Below, piece by piece: positions 46,847-58,685 of a stretch of 64,000 nt of DNA; positions within the stretch are counted from its first letter, which is position 1; each line of letters starts with the position of its first letter. The notes below the pieces were generated by a model. It was not told where the DNA came from. It saw nothing but the letters and a program-made list of their open reading frames with translations, and searched no databases. The DNA is from Nymphalis io. Taxonomy: Eukaryota; Arthropoda; Insecta; Lepidoptera; Nymphalidae. Location of the stretch: NCBI RefSeq assembly GCF_905147045.1, contig NC_065910.1, positions 2,604,001 through 2,668,000 on the forward strand, read 5' to 3'. The translations under genes and the position numbers were made by a program.

Positions 46847-48517
46847 ATGAATACAAAGCTCTTACTAGTATTCGCTTTCGCGAGTGTAGTTTCCAGTCAC
46901 GATATATCCATCGGGTCTGATGCGGGAGGAAGAAAAATATTCGACGAAATAAGACAGGCGAATCCTGCGATTTGGAGGCAAATTGAAAATGTTACCATCA
47001 TAGCACCGAACGGTGAAGTTATCAGCAGAGTCGTTGTTACGGATATGAGGCCAGAAAAGGATGGTGAAGTGCAAATTGTGGATGGCGGTGATGGAAGGAA
47101 AAGTGTTACCATAGAACTTAAAAGTCCAACGGTTTTACGCGGGTATGAATTTCACCTCGAAGTATATACCGTCCCAGATACCAAATTAACTGACGCTGAA
47201 GAACATCTATATCTAGATCCTACGTCGACGACAGATAAAATTGATATGCCTGACACGAGTGAAGCGACATCACACGAAGCAGATGGCAGTGGTGATGAAG
47301 ATAAAACGAAAATGCTGAGCGAAATGTCTAGTGATGCAGACAAAACGACTGAATTACCTGAAAGCACAACGTACCAAGATATTCCTGCATTGGTAGGAAA
47401 GGTGGTAGACGGTGATATTTTAAGACCGGCTCGTGAAACGAGTGATGAAAATAATAGTCCTCAAATATCTCAATCTGAGGAAAATTTAAATGTACATCCG
47501 TCACTTATTGGCAGTGAAGATGATCTAACAACTACTGAAAATGTGAGTACAGAAATAACCACAGAGGCAGACATGACAACGAAATTAGACGACAGTGAAC
47601 AAATTACAGTTGCACCTGGATCTTTCGACAACAGTAAAAACATTCCTGACTATCCATCGTTAAGCATCTTAGATTATATAAAAAGTAAAGAGGGAGCAAG
47701 ACAGTCTCGTCGCACAGATGAGACAAATGACTCGAATGACGATGCAACCACAACCGAGAAAATAGATGAAAAGACGGATAGTGTGGATATTTCATACATG
47801 TTACCTACAGAAAAACCTATTTCACCGTTACTAAATAATAATGACGATACCGTTGACCTAGTACCTCCTGAAAAAACTGATTATAATACCGGATTTTCGT
47901 CAAATAACGAAAACACTGAAATACCCGTCGTCGAAATTTCATCAAATAATGGACCGAGAGCTGGCCGTGGCTTAGACTTCGAGGATTCACAAGAGCTATT
48001 TACTCCAACCACAATGAGTGCTGTTGAATTAACCACTTCAGTAATAAATAATGAAGATAGTGAAAATAGTACAACAGAAGCCACGATCGATGAACAATCA
48101 AGAAACGCTCGCGAAACTGACGTTGATGAAAATGTTAACGGGCTTGACACTTCAAACCAAAACGAACAAATACCTTTATGTAGAGCAGCCAATGAAAATG
48201 ATAAACCATCCAATAATCTCACTCCTAATATGATAATAGTTAACGGAGAACAATTGACTTTGACACCAGATAGCAATCATAAAATGCAGTTTGGGATACC
48301 GATCATTCTCATCATCGGGAGCGATACAAATATTCCCACAATCAAAATCATTGCAGAAGGTGCTAGCGATAATGAAAATAAAAATGTAAACATGGAACCT
48401 CTCGCAGAGAATCCCATGGACGATTACGAATCAGTACCTGAAGATAAATTAAATTACTCCCAAAAGAGAGAATTTCCAGATGAATTTATCCCAAAATCAG
48501 TAATGAGTTTTAAATAA
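46847..48517 (+). CDS. Secreted MBF2/REPAT-type protein with long acidic, R-x-x-R-punctuated tail
   Basis: 556 aa, single exon. The frame opens further upstream (46754) but the TATA/initiator pair and the signal peptide (MNTKLLLVFAFASVVSS) fix the start here. Residues ~18-109 match the MBF2 family: HDISIGSDAGGRKIFDEI, ENVTIIAPNGEVIS, VDGGDGRKSVTIELKSP and YEFHLEVYTV. In Lepidoptera this domain forms the small REPAT proteins of gut and pathogen response; those are usually only ~100-150 aa. Here it is followed by ~445 residues rich in Asp, Glu, Ser, Thr and Asn, probably disordered. The tail holds four R-x-x-R motifs (RPAR 193-196, RQSR 285-288, RAGR 371-374, RNAR 419-422), a KR at 540-541, one Cys (445) and a hydrophobic stretch FGIPIILIIG (482-491). 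Sequons at N48, N232, N294, N407, N457 and N536. AATAAA at 48596. Role not known. Confidence 0.85.
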   Translation: MNTKLLLVFAFASVVSSHDISIGSDAGGRKIFDEIRQANPAIWRQIENVTIIAPNGEVISRVVVTDMRPEKDGEVQIVDGGDGRKSVTIELKSPTVLRGYEFHLEVYTVPDTKLTDAEEHLYLDPTSTTDKIDMPDTSEATSHEADGSGDEDKTKMLSEMSSDADKTTELPESTTYQDIPALVGKVVDGDILRPARETSDENNSPQISQSEENLNVHPSLIGSEDDLTTTENVSTEITTEADMTTKLDDSEQITVAPGSFDNSKNIPDYPSLSILDYIKSKEGARQSRRTDETNDSNDDATTTEKIDEKTDSVDISYMLPTEKPISPLLNNNDDTVDLVPPEKTDYNTGFSSNNENTEIPVVEISSNNGPRAGRGLDFEDSQELFTPTTMSAVELTTSVINNEDSENSTTEATIDEQSRNARETDVDENVNGLDTSNQNEQIPLCRAANENDKPSNNLTPNMIIVNGEQLTLTPDSNHKMQFGIPIILIIGSDTNIPTIKIIAEGASDNENKNVNMEPLAENPMDDYESVPEDKLNYSQKREFPDEFIPKSVMSFK

Positions 48518-49931
48518 CATCATTTAGACTTATATTATTTATTATCTTTGTATTGAGTATTTTGTGATAACTTATTTATATTTAGAATGTTACGAAATAA
48601 ATCAATTCATGTTACATATTATTATTTAATTCTGATAAATAAAAACCATATTAAATGTACACTTGTATGTGATTCAAAATATTTAACAATATCAATAATT
48701 TTATTATTAAAATTGTCTATAAATTGAGCGTCAAATAAAAAATACATTTGGAATATGCAATAAACAAATATTAAATACAAAATATTTTAGAATCATTTGG
48801 TCCATTTGTACTAAATAATATTCTTATAATACATATGTCATAAAGTTATTAAAAAAAAAACACAAAATAATCTTCATTTATCATTTAGAATAATAGTTTT
48901 ATCTGTACTAATACAATACTGTAAATTATCATGTTCGTTCAAACATCTGCACACAACACTAGACCAATTTTGATGAAACTTTTTGTGTTTTAAAGACTTA
49001 AAATCTGTTTTACGCCTTATTTCGATACAATGAAGTTATATATATAAATACAATTGTGAAAAAGACCCAAAATATCTGAACATTTATCAAAAGTCACAAT
49101 TATAAATTTGAACTTGCTTAATTACTTTTTTCATTGATCCATGTTTAGGTACTAAATGTTTATATTTAATAATATAATATAATAAATGCAAGTTAAATAT
49201 GCATTAGAAAAATACTTATATTAAAAACACAGCCAGATATATTGTATATTATGGTTATATCTATTTTTAACTTTATACTTTTCTAATTTGTGCAAATTCA
49301 AGAAATTGCCAAATATTATAATCCCATTAGACATTATAACTGATCCTTTTAACATTATTATGTCCAAATGTAAAAATTTAAAAATATATCAATGGAATAA
49401 AATCAAACATAAGATTTTGATAAATATTGCTCTAAATTATTCCCATACAAATAAGTATATGGGAATATTAACATGATATTTTTAAAAAAACTAACTGATT
49501 ACGATAATATTTAGCTATTTAATATTGCCAATATCTGAATTTGTTGACAGGCAAATACATATATTACATTTCACAAAATTTTTCACCTGTCAAATTAAAA
49601 AAAAAACTGTTACCAGAATCTTTAAATTGCTATTATTTTTAAAATTATCGACAGGGAATGTCAAAATTATTTATTTATCTAAGTATTTATATCGTTGTCA
49701 GGTCAGTAAAAATTGTAATTTTTATGTGTTTTTTTAAATTTCTATTAATAGGCAACTATTAGGCACTGATAGGCTTCTATAATAACAACATTATTAAAGT
49801 GTAAGATATTAACAGTTTATGTTTTATAACCTTTGTATTAGTAGGAATGGACTGTAACCTGCATCTAGACTTAAAATACATATTTCTCCATTTTGTACAA
49901 ATTAAATTGTGATTGACTTAAAAATGATTTT
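48518..49931. other. Intergenic, AT-rich
   Basis: Holds the probable polyadenylation signal AATAAA (48596-48601) of the MBF2-type gene; otherwise nothing recognised. Short ORFs near 49290-49740 are AT-rich chance frames. Confidence 0.5.
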
Positions 49932-50930
49932 CTAATCATATTTAATTAGAGAATGTACTGGAATACCATTTGGAATGTTTCTCCGACCATTCAAAGATAC
50001 CAATTCCATAATAACGAGACAACCAACAACATCTGCCTCACAGTTTAGTAGAAGGTTCGTAGCTGCTGTTATGGAGCCACCTGTTGCAATTAAATCGTCA
50101 ATAATCAGGCACTTGATACCTGGACGGATAGAATCCTTTTGAATTTGTAACACATCCTGAAACAATCAAAAGTACTTGTTTATTCAACAACATGAAAATC
50201 TATGTTACAGGAAATGTGTCTACAGTGTTGTAGAAATAAAGACAAAGTAATATAATTTGAAACCCAAATATAATGGTGAAAATATATTAATGTTACTTTC
50301 AATGTATTTAATTTTTTCTATTTCAATTAGTAAATATATAATATATAAATAGAATAGATTTAAACATAAAGATCTATAATATAGTAATAATGTTTACAGC
50401 ATTGAATTCCATAGGTTATCCGGATATTATTTGTATTATTAATTAAAATTTTAACTAGAATTATTTTACTCTTATTAAGTTTTGCAGTACTTACAGAACC
50501 ATATTCCAAGTCATATTTATAGGAAATCACTTCCCCTGGTAATTTTCCTTTTTTTCTTATTGGCAAACATCCAATACCCAGTTCTGCTGCCACAGAAAAC
50601 GAAAAGAGAAATCCCCTTGATTCCAATCCAACAACTGCTTCTACATCTGGATATTTTACACGAATAACCGTAACTAATAGATTTTGTAGAAGTCTGCTTG
50701 TAGAACCATCCGATATAGCGGAAAAAATATCCCTAAAATAAATAAAAAGTTTATTTAATAATTTCATTGTAAAATTTTCTCTATTTGAAATTATGTGTGG
50801 TTGTCCACGTTTTTTTATGATATGCTATTTAAATAACTTACCAAAAAAGAATACCTTCTTTCGGGAAATCGGGATAACTTTTAATTTTTGATTTTAGTGT
50901 AATAACTTTTTGTTCATAATCAGAATCCAT
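49932..50930 (-). CDS. Aprt: Adenine phosphoribosyltransferase (three exons)
   Basis: Converts adenine and PRPP to AMP in the cytosol (purine salvage). Exons on the minus strand: 50930-50842, 50732-50495, 50156-49932; phases 2 and 0 join to 183 aa, the usual length of the family (~180). Signature features: SYPDFPKEGI near the N-terminus, VVGLESRGF and LPIRKKGKLPGEV in exon 2, and the PRPP-binding motif LIIDDLIATGG (residues 126-136) in exon 3. One oddity is FW-DIF at residues 29-33, where APRTs normally have F-R-D-I: the Trp codon spans the first intron (TG/G). Splice sites are consensus (GTAAGT donors, TTTCAG and TTTTAG acceptors). The divergent neighbour at 51947 starts 1 kb away. Confidence 0.95.
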
Positions 50931-51946
50931 AATTATAACCAATATATGTGCTTTATGTAATAAGACACCGCGGCAACTATGTATAAAAATGTTTTTAAAT
51001 ATATATTCATAGATAAGGTTTTCTTGCCGTGGTTTTTAATTTATTCCCAATTTTTATCTGAATTTGTTATCAGATTTAATATGTCACTGTCATATGTCAA
51101 ATGTCAATTAATGTCCCATTTGCAAAACATTGCCGATAGTAAAATTTAATATTTATCTTAAAATAATTAAAGGTCTTTTTAATACCAAAGGCTTATTTAC
51201 TGATGATACGAAACGTTTTCTTTGCACGATAAACGAGTGTTTTTTTCATGAATTCCTCATTATATATTTTTTAACATTAACTTAGCAAATAAAGAAAATA
51301 AGTTATCAAGTTAGATACTGCGACAAATGTTAATTATTATATATTAGTATTTAAATACTAACTGTTAAAGATAGTTTATTCCTTCTTTTATTCAATTTGT
51401 TCACCCTAATACTTTTTTTCAAATTAAAAAGTAGTTATTTAATAACCCACGCTATTATAATAATGGTAAATTAATATGAATTATATTATATTTTTATCTT
51501 TTTTTTTTCACCATTACAATGTTTGTCTTCTATCAAGTATTAGTTAGCTCGATAAAATTGTAAAAAACAAATAATCTGAAATTCAGTTTAGATTTTGCTT
51601 ATTGAAGGCATTTTTAGAATCAAGAAATTAAGTACTTATATATTATAGTATTTTATCGTATTCGTGAACTTGCAATCGCAATGATAAGGATGGCAACCTT
51701 ATAAAAATGTCATTAATTACAGAAGTTAAATGAAACGTCAGAAACTTTAAATTTAAGTAATAGCGGTTAACTGTTTAAATGAAATAAGTTTAATTTTAAT
51801 ATAAGTAATAGTATAATAATAATTTGTAAGATGTAAAATTGAATATTGGTCACAATACAACCAAATTATCCATCAATTTAACTTTGGCAAATGTTTAAAC
51901 TTTTTCCCGCCGTAAGCGAAAGTAATATTTTAAACAGCGCTTAACA
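50931..51946. promoter_or_regulatory. Divergent intergenic region, Aprt / unknown gene
   Basis: About 1 kb between two head-to-head start codons. AT-rich, with no TATA element in a convincing position for either gene. Confidence 0.35.
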
Positions 51947-53110
51947 ATGCTATCGACGGCAGATTTAGAAAGGCTAATTACGGTTAAACGTCGTGAGATA
52001 GAGCAGGAGAAAACCGTTCTTGGTCTCTCGCCGCCTCCTAACGTTAATGTGAGTATTTAAAATAGTGTGAACGCGTATTACTACCTGTTGCTTGGCTCTT
52101 AACAGAAAACTCGACTCTATCGATTTTCTGCCAGTCGCCGGTGGCCGTCTATTGATTTGGCCGTGTAGACGGTTTCGTTGAAGATATAACAGTTTTCACA
52201 TTACGCGATAACTTATTAATGTTTTTTAATTTCATAAAAATGTAATTCATTGGGTGCCTTATTTATTATTTTTGCTATTATTAAGTAATTTTGTGATTTT
52301 TTTTACAAGCCATTAATTAGGTAAAGTATTTTATAAAATGCTGTCTTCATATTCTTAGTAAAACTTTATAGTCGAATATAATAATAGTTTTATTACTCAA
52401 AAATGTTATATAATTATAAATTAACTTAAAACATTACAGGTATGAAGTGTTGTAGTTATTATTAAAGTTTTAAACATAGTTTTATTTTAATAGTTTATGT
52501 TAATTAATAATAAATTAACATGTTTTGCATTATTTAATAAATTCAAATTTATTTATTTAATTGATTTAAATTATAAAATTATAACAGAATAACTATAATA
52601 TATGTTAATAATTTATATTTGATATATAAACTAAAATAATAATTTCAACATATCAAAAAAAACCAAGATATTTCTATAAAAGTAACATTTAAAATGTGTT
52701 ATATCACACAAGCTATGAACCATCACTTCTAAAATATGTATAGTGTGTACACATGAAATGTCAATAAGTATTGATTACGCATTTATTTTGATTCTATAAT
52801 TTCGATAGCCTACTTTATACATTGCTTTTCATATCACATTTGTTATATTATCTTTTATATATATCTGGCTTTACTTTGTGTTGTGTCGTCATCAAGCTTA
52901 GTATATGATAAACCCGTTTTAATGTATTATACTTTTTAGGATGTATCGAACAAGCAGAACGTATTGAAGTCTGAAAGAAATGTGAGAGTTAGCCGACCGA
53001 GAGCTCTGTCCGAAAATAATGTACCTACAAACACTAATGAAACCCTCGGAGAAAATACGTTGGAATACTTAAAGGAAGACATACCGTCCGATTTGGAAAG
53101 ATATATACGG
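51947..53110 (+). CDS. First two exons of an unidentified gene (91 codons, 3' end not found)
   Basis: Exon 1, 51947-52048 (34 codons, MLSTADLERLITVKRREIEQ..., ending SPPPNVN), donor GTGAGT. Exon 2, 52940-53110 (57 codons, DVSNKQNVLKSERNVRVS ... YLKEDIPSDLERYIR), acceptor TTTTTAG, donor GTGAGT. Phases are 0 throughout. The start (ADLERLITVKRREIEQEK, then PPP) loosely recalls the N-terminus of centrosome/spindle-pole protein CSPP1 (LDEFIEEQKARLAEDK then PPY), but this is too short to assign. No third exon could be recognised up to the window end, so a long intron or an undetected exon is likely. Confidence 0.6.
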
Positions 53111-53684
53111 GTGAGTGTTACATGTTACATATTCTTTTTTTTTTTATGGAAGCTTATTTAAATGATTGGCAGAATTTGGTCAGAAATATTAGACATACAT
53201 AAAATTAAGTTGATTTAATTATACTTATTTCAAACTTGATCATCACATAAGATGAAATGAAAATAATTGATATCTTAAATACTAAAAAAAAGTTGTAGCT
53301 AAAAATTTTGTTTCACTCTCTAATTTAAATAAGTTAAAAGATAAATATACCAAAAGACATATGAAAAATACAAAATTTACACTCAGTGGGTCATGTGAGT
53401 GGTTGAGGATAATGACTTCCAACATAATGTGAAGAAAAACAATGATCCTAATGATGAATGATTTCTTGTCTTTGAAAATTTTGTAGTAATTTATTTGCTT
53501 CTGCACGTAAGGCACGATATGCTGACCAGTTCAAAAAGTTTGATTTACTGTATATTAAAAAAAAACAACACAAAAGTATTTTTAGTAATATATCTATGTC
53601 CTTCTCTGTATCCCAGACAATGTGTATGCAAAATTACATCATTATCAGCTTAGTAACAAACATACTGACTTTCGCATTTGTAAT

Positions 53685-54054
53685 ATTACTAAGGATAATA
53701 ATAACGCCTCGTTGGTCTAGTGGCTTGATATAAGGCCGCAAACCCGGAGGTCCTTGGTTCGATTCCCAGGTCGGGCTAATAAATAGTTATTGGGTTTTTC
53801 TGTCAGAAAATTCTCAGTAGCAGCCCGGAGTCCGGAAGTTGGAAGTGTGCACACTCCCGTGCTTCGGAAAGTACGTAAAGCTGTTGATCCTGCGCCTTAA
53901 CTCTTTTCGGTCGTGTCGGATTGGCGTCCCGTCGGATTATGAGAGTTAAAGAATAGAGTGCGCCTGTGTTTGTGCACACACTTGTGCACTATAATATCAC
54001 TTGCGTAGTTGGCTAATCTCTCTTGAGATTCATTATTATTTATTACTAAGGATA
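53685..54054 (+). repeat. SINE-C with 13-bp target duplication
   Basis: ATTACTAAGGATA lies at 53685-53697 and again at 54042-54054. Between them is a SINE-C from GCCTCGTTGGTCTAGTGGC to the CATTATTATTT tail. The clean duplication marks a fairly recent insertion. Confidence 0.95.
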
Positions 54055-54391
54055 TCACATCTAATACACTATACCACAATTTTTTCTTATACACCCGTAT
54101 TGTTCTTGCCAAATCGGTAGATTTCGCCAATGTCACGTAGGACAGAGAATGCGCAAAGGTGAATGACTGCTGTGGGCGAGAAAACGACATCGATATTATA
54201 AAAATAAATATTGTTTGAAAATAAAGTGAAATTACAACAAGTTTAGTAGCGTGCATATAATTGTGGGTTGTTAACTTAACTACTACAAACTGTTGTATCA
54301 CAACTGCGAAGGAAAGCGGTAATTTAAAGTAGCAAAAGTTACATTCATATTTCTAAAACAATAAAAAAAATGTTTAAATTATAAAAAAGCA

Positions 54392-54694
54392 AGCCGAGAT
54401 GGCCGAGATGGTTAGAACGCGTGACTCTTAACCGACGATCGTGGGTTCAAACCCGGGCAAAGCACCACTGAATTTTCATGTGCTTAATTTTTGATTATAA
54501 TTCATCTCGTGCTTGACGGTGAAGGAAAACATCGTGAAGAAACCTGCATGTGTCTAATTTCATTGAAATTATGCCACGTGTGTATTCTACCAACCCGCAT
54601 TGGAGCAGCGTGGTGGAATAAGGTCCAAACCTTCTCCTCAAAAGGTAGAGGAGGCCTTAGCCCAGCAGTGGGACATTAACAGGCTGTTACTGTT
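54392..54694 (+). repeat. SINE-A copy with the most tRNA-Lys-like head
   Basis: Head AGCCGAGATGGCCGAGATGG, GACTCTTAACC, GTGGGTTCAAACCCGGGC. Unlike other copies it keeps GACTCTTAA, the anticodon-loop sequence of tRNA-Lys(CUU). A few bases of the A box region are duplicated. Confidence 0.92.
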
Positions 54695-54824
54695 ATATAA
54701 AAATTGTGTCATTTGTATATGGTTGTTTGTGAATTATGTATAAAATACATTCCTGTTAAAACCAATATAGGATAAAGATTTATTTATTTTAAATTAAATT
54801 AAATCATTATATAAGTTCAATAGC

Positions 54825-55055
54825 AGAGATGGTTAGAACACGTGAATATTAAACAAAGATATCGGTTTCATTCCCGGGCTTCACTAAATTTTCCTGTGGT
54901 TAATTTGTATCTATAATTCATCATGTGCTCATGAACATTGAGAGGAAACCTGCATGTGACAGACGAAAGTCGCATGTCCACCAACCCAAATTGAAGGAAT
55001 ATTGTCCAAACCCTTCTCAAAAGACTTTAGCCCAGCTGTAGGACTACTGTTACTT
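54825..55055 (+). repeat. SINE-A, strongly diverged copy
   Basis: AGAGATGGTTAGAACACGTG, TTTCATTCCCGGGC, GAGAGGAAACCTGCATGTG, CCACCAACCC and TTTAGCCCAGC remain in order. Confidence 0.75.
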
Positions 55056-55384
55056 TACTTTTATGTAAGTCCAAGGTTATAGATATTGCTGTTGTGTATC
55101 AAAGCTAATGCAATGTGCATCTAATCGGAGAACCAATTGAGTGCTCGTAGGCGGTGCGGTTACTCTTATATTCATTTGACATTGGCAATGATATCTGTCG
55201 ATATTGATTTCGCAAAGCGTTATATTATTGTATGAGCTAATTTTAAGTTCATTCAACTATTATTATCATCGCTTAGTTACTTACAAAAGTTAAGTTATAA
55301 ATTAATGGAAATCATATAATAAAACAGTAGAAACCTTGTCTGTACATTGAATTGTATGAGGAAGTGAGTGTGTTATATGTTTTT

Positions 55385-55676
55385 TTTTTTTTTTATAGAA
55401 TAGGAAGGTGGATGAGCATATGGGACATCTGATGGTAAGTGGTCACCAAACGCCCTTAGACATTGGCATTGTAAGAAATGTCAACCATCGCTTATAGCCA
55501 ATGCGCCACCAACCTTGGGAACTAAGATTTTATGTCCCTTGTGCCTGTAATTACACTGGCTCACTCACCCTTCAAACCGGAACACAACAATATCAAGTAT
55601 TGCTGTTTTGCGGTAGAATATCTGATGAGTGGGTGGTACCTACCCAGACGGGCTTGCACAAAGCCCTACCACCAGT
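55385..55676 (-). repeat. SINE-B, full-length copy
   Basis: T run and ATAGAATAGGAAGGTGGATG at the tail side, AAAGCCCTACCACCAGT at the head side. Confidence 0.93.
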
Positions 55677-55768
55677 CTGTCTGTCTGTTTTAACAGCTAA
55701 ACCACAAAACGATTTTGATACAAAGATTTTTTGATTTTATTTTAATTATAATTGGGAAACATACAGTA

Positions 55769-55870
55769 CATACATACATACATACATACATACATACATA
55801 CATACATACATACATACATACATACATACATACATACATACATACATACATACATACATACATACATACA
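55769..55870. repeat. (TACA)n microsatellite, about 25 units
   Basis: About 100 bp of uninterrupted tetranucleotide ATAC/TACA units. Frames through it (YIHT and MYVC repeats) are artefacts. Confidence 0.97.
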
Positions 55871-56603
55871 TTATACAACAATTAACTCGTTCACACACCA
55901 ATCAAGTTTCCACTTAAAACTAATTCATGAATGTAAACAAGCAGTTTAGTAAATAATAAATAATTATTATGAAGATTCAAAACGTTTAACGTACAAGAAA
56001 ATATGTCCAAGTCATTAAACTTCTTATTGTAGTTCTTACTAGAGCGATATATGAATTCAATTTAATACAAAGAAAGCTTAAATCTAAAGAAGAAATGACA
56101 AAGGCTTGTTTTTTATACCTAACGCCTGAAAACACGCGGGTAGAAACTAGTAGCCTATAATCGAACGCCTGCAATTCATTGTTTTATGAAAACCATAACA
56201 AATACGTGAATAAAACCTATATTCTTAGTTCGTATAAATCGGTATTATCATAAACTGTAAAACATTTGGCACACATAACGAAACACGTTTGTATAAAGAT
56301 TAAATCTCTACAAAAAAACTAAATATTTCATAGCTGAAATGAGCGAAATAACCTCGACCTAAGTGATTTACGGCAACTCATATTTAAAGAGGGCCAAGTT
56401 TAAATGGTCCTTTTTATATACACAAAGCAGTTGACGTATGTATAACTTAAGCGTCCATTGCAGTAAAGCGCATGTCTAAAATTCCACTGCAGTCATTTAC
56501 TGCACAACCCTTTCCACATTTATGTCACTAAGTTTATCCGATACCAATGGCAAGACAAACAACTTTAACCTTGAATTGACGTGACGTCATTGGTCGAGAT
56601 AAT

Positions 56604-56860
56604 AATAATAATATCCTGGGACATTTTTCACACACGGCCATTTGATACCAAATTATGCTTGTACAGAGCTTGTACTATGAAAACCAGACAACTGATATAC
56701 TACATATACTATTTTGTAAATACATACTTATATTAATAACACCCAGACGCAGGACAAACAGACATGTTCATGCACACAAATATCTGTCCTGGGTGGGAAT
56801 CGAACACACAACCTTCAGCGTGAAAGGCAAGCATCCACCAACCACGCCAACCGGCTCGTC
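56604..56860 (-). repeat. SINE-D, full-length copy
   Basis: ATATCCTGGGACATTTTTCAC at the left; GTGGGAATCGAACACAC and CCACGCCAACCGGCTCGTC (head) at the right. Confidence 0.9.
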
Positions 56861-56959
56861 ATTCTATAGATCTAGAATAATGTGGTATTATTTGTGAATT
56901 CGTAAAACATTTCGTCTTTAATTTCGGCTCAATTTTATGTTTTAAATAGTAATTATATA

Positions 56960-57199
56960 GTACAGTAACAGCCTGTGAATGTTCAACTGCTAATCCCAAT
57001 GTTGGTTGGTGGAATGCACGTGTGGCAGAATGTCAGTAAAATTAGACACATGTATGTTCTCACGATGTTTTCATTCGCCGCCAAGCACAGGTGAATTATG
57101 AACACAAACACATGAAAATTCAGTGGTGCTTGTCCGTTTTTGAACCCCCTATCATCGGTTAATATTCGCACGTTCTAACCACTAGGCCATTTCGGCTTA
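56960..57199 (-). repeat. SINE-A copy with internal deletion
   Basis: ACAGTAACAGCCTGTGAATG, then about 60 bp missing (the CTCCTC block), then TTGGTTGGTGGAATGCACG to GGCCATTTCGGCT. Confidence 0.88.
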
Positions 57200-57604
57200 T
57201 TAAATAATTATACATTAACATTACATAACAAGTTTCTATTGCTCAATAAAGCATGGTTATTATTAAATCGTGGTATGTCTAAATGTCGCTTGTTATTCAA
57301 ATTTTTTTATTAAATCATTTTTTTCTTCATAGATACGAACATGACCACGGAGTGATTATCAAATATGTATATCGAGTTTACACATCACGCTTGACTGATT
57401 GATGTGTCCATATAGGCATAAAGCTTCATTAATAAAACACAAGTTAAAACAATGGGCTCTTTGCTATACAGACATTAGTAATTTATATATACGTAATCAA
57501 TATTTATGAGATATTATTCCTTAAAAAATTCAGGCATTTTTTAAGGAATCCATAGTCGTTAGTGTTTGGGTAGTTATCGTTAATTATTTTCGTTTAAAGT
57601 TAAA

Positions 57605-57735
57605 AGCCTGTTATTATGGCTTGAAGAAGGCTTGGAGCCTGTACCACCACGCTGCTCCAAGGCTGTGGATACACAGACATGTAGGTTTCCTTGCGATGTT
57701 TTCCATCGCTGGGCAGTGCATGTTCGAACGCGTGC
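57605..57735 (-). repeat. SINE-A fragment, diverged
   Basis: AAGCCTGTTATTATGGC, ACCACGCTGCTCCAAGG, ACATGTAGGTTTCC and GCGATGTTTTCCATCGC match the 3' part of SINE-A. Confidence 0.7.
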
Positions 57736-58383
57736 GTGGAAAGTGTTCAGTCCAGTCCAATGTCCTTTTCTGTATCCCTGTATCCCTGTTCTGTATCCTC
57801 AACGTGTATGCAAATGTTTCATGATGATTTGTTAATTAGTTAAGACGTGATAGCGTAACAAAAAAAAGTAGTTATATATAGAAGAGTATGTAGATTCTTT
57901 ATTATGTATTTGACAGAATTAAGAGAAAAAAAAGTACATCCAGCTACTCAATAAAATAATAATAGGATAATGCTTAGTCAAAAGCTAGTGTTAGTTTCTG
58001 CACTAAACTAGACAATTTGTGAAAGCGTACAAACTCATCAGGTTTTCTGGAAATAGCTACGAAGAACTGAATTTGAAAGGTTCGACTGAACTCAGCCCAC
58101 AGGGATTTGAGGAAACTTTAGCGTCCACTATCTTTCCGTTGCGCTACTTTTTAAAACGTGTAACAAAATATTTATTCTATTCAGCATAGTATTCGATATG
58201 TTACGTGAGCAAAATTGTGTGTTTGAGTATTGAATTTCACAATATACACGATGTTCACTGTGTATCCTTAAAATATTATAAAGTTTATGAGGATGGATGG
58301 ATCTTTGTTTGTCTTTCACGCAAAAACCAACTGATCGGAATCTCACCTCACCTCAAACTCACCCTTACAGAACAATAATAAGT

Positions 58384-58685
58384 ACTGGTGGTAGGGCTTT
58401 GTGCAAGCTCGTCTGGGTAGGTACCACCCACTCATCAGATATTCTACCGCAAAACATGCAATACTTGATATTGTTGTGTTCCGGTTTGAAGGGTGAGTGA
58501 GCCAGTGTAATTACAGGCACAAGGGACATAAAATCTTAGTTCCCAAGGTTGGTGGCGCATTGGATATGTAAGCGATGGTTGACATTTCTTACAATGCCAA
58601 TGTCTAAGAGCGTTGGTGACCACTTACCATCAGGTGGCCCATATGCTCGTCCGCCTTCCTTTACTATAAAAAAAAAAAAAAAATT
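58384..58685 (+). repeat. SINE-B, full-length copy
   Basis: CTGGTGGTAGGGCTTTGTGC to CTTCCTTTACTATAAAAAAAA. Confidence 0.93.

Noticed and set aside
47152..48276. Minus-strand ORFs of 63-131 codons within the MBF2-type gene
   Set aside because: Shadows of the plus-strand coding sequence with no splice sites or similarity.
55690..55949. ORFs encoding Met-Tyr-Val-Cys or Tyr-Ile-His-Thr repeats
   Set aside because: They are translations of the (TACA)n microsatellite.
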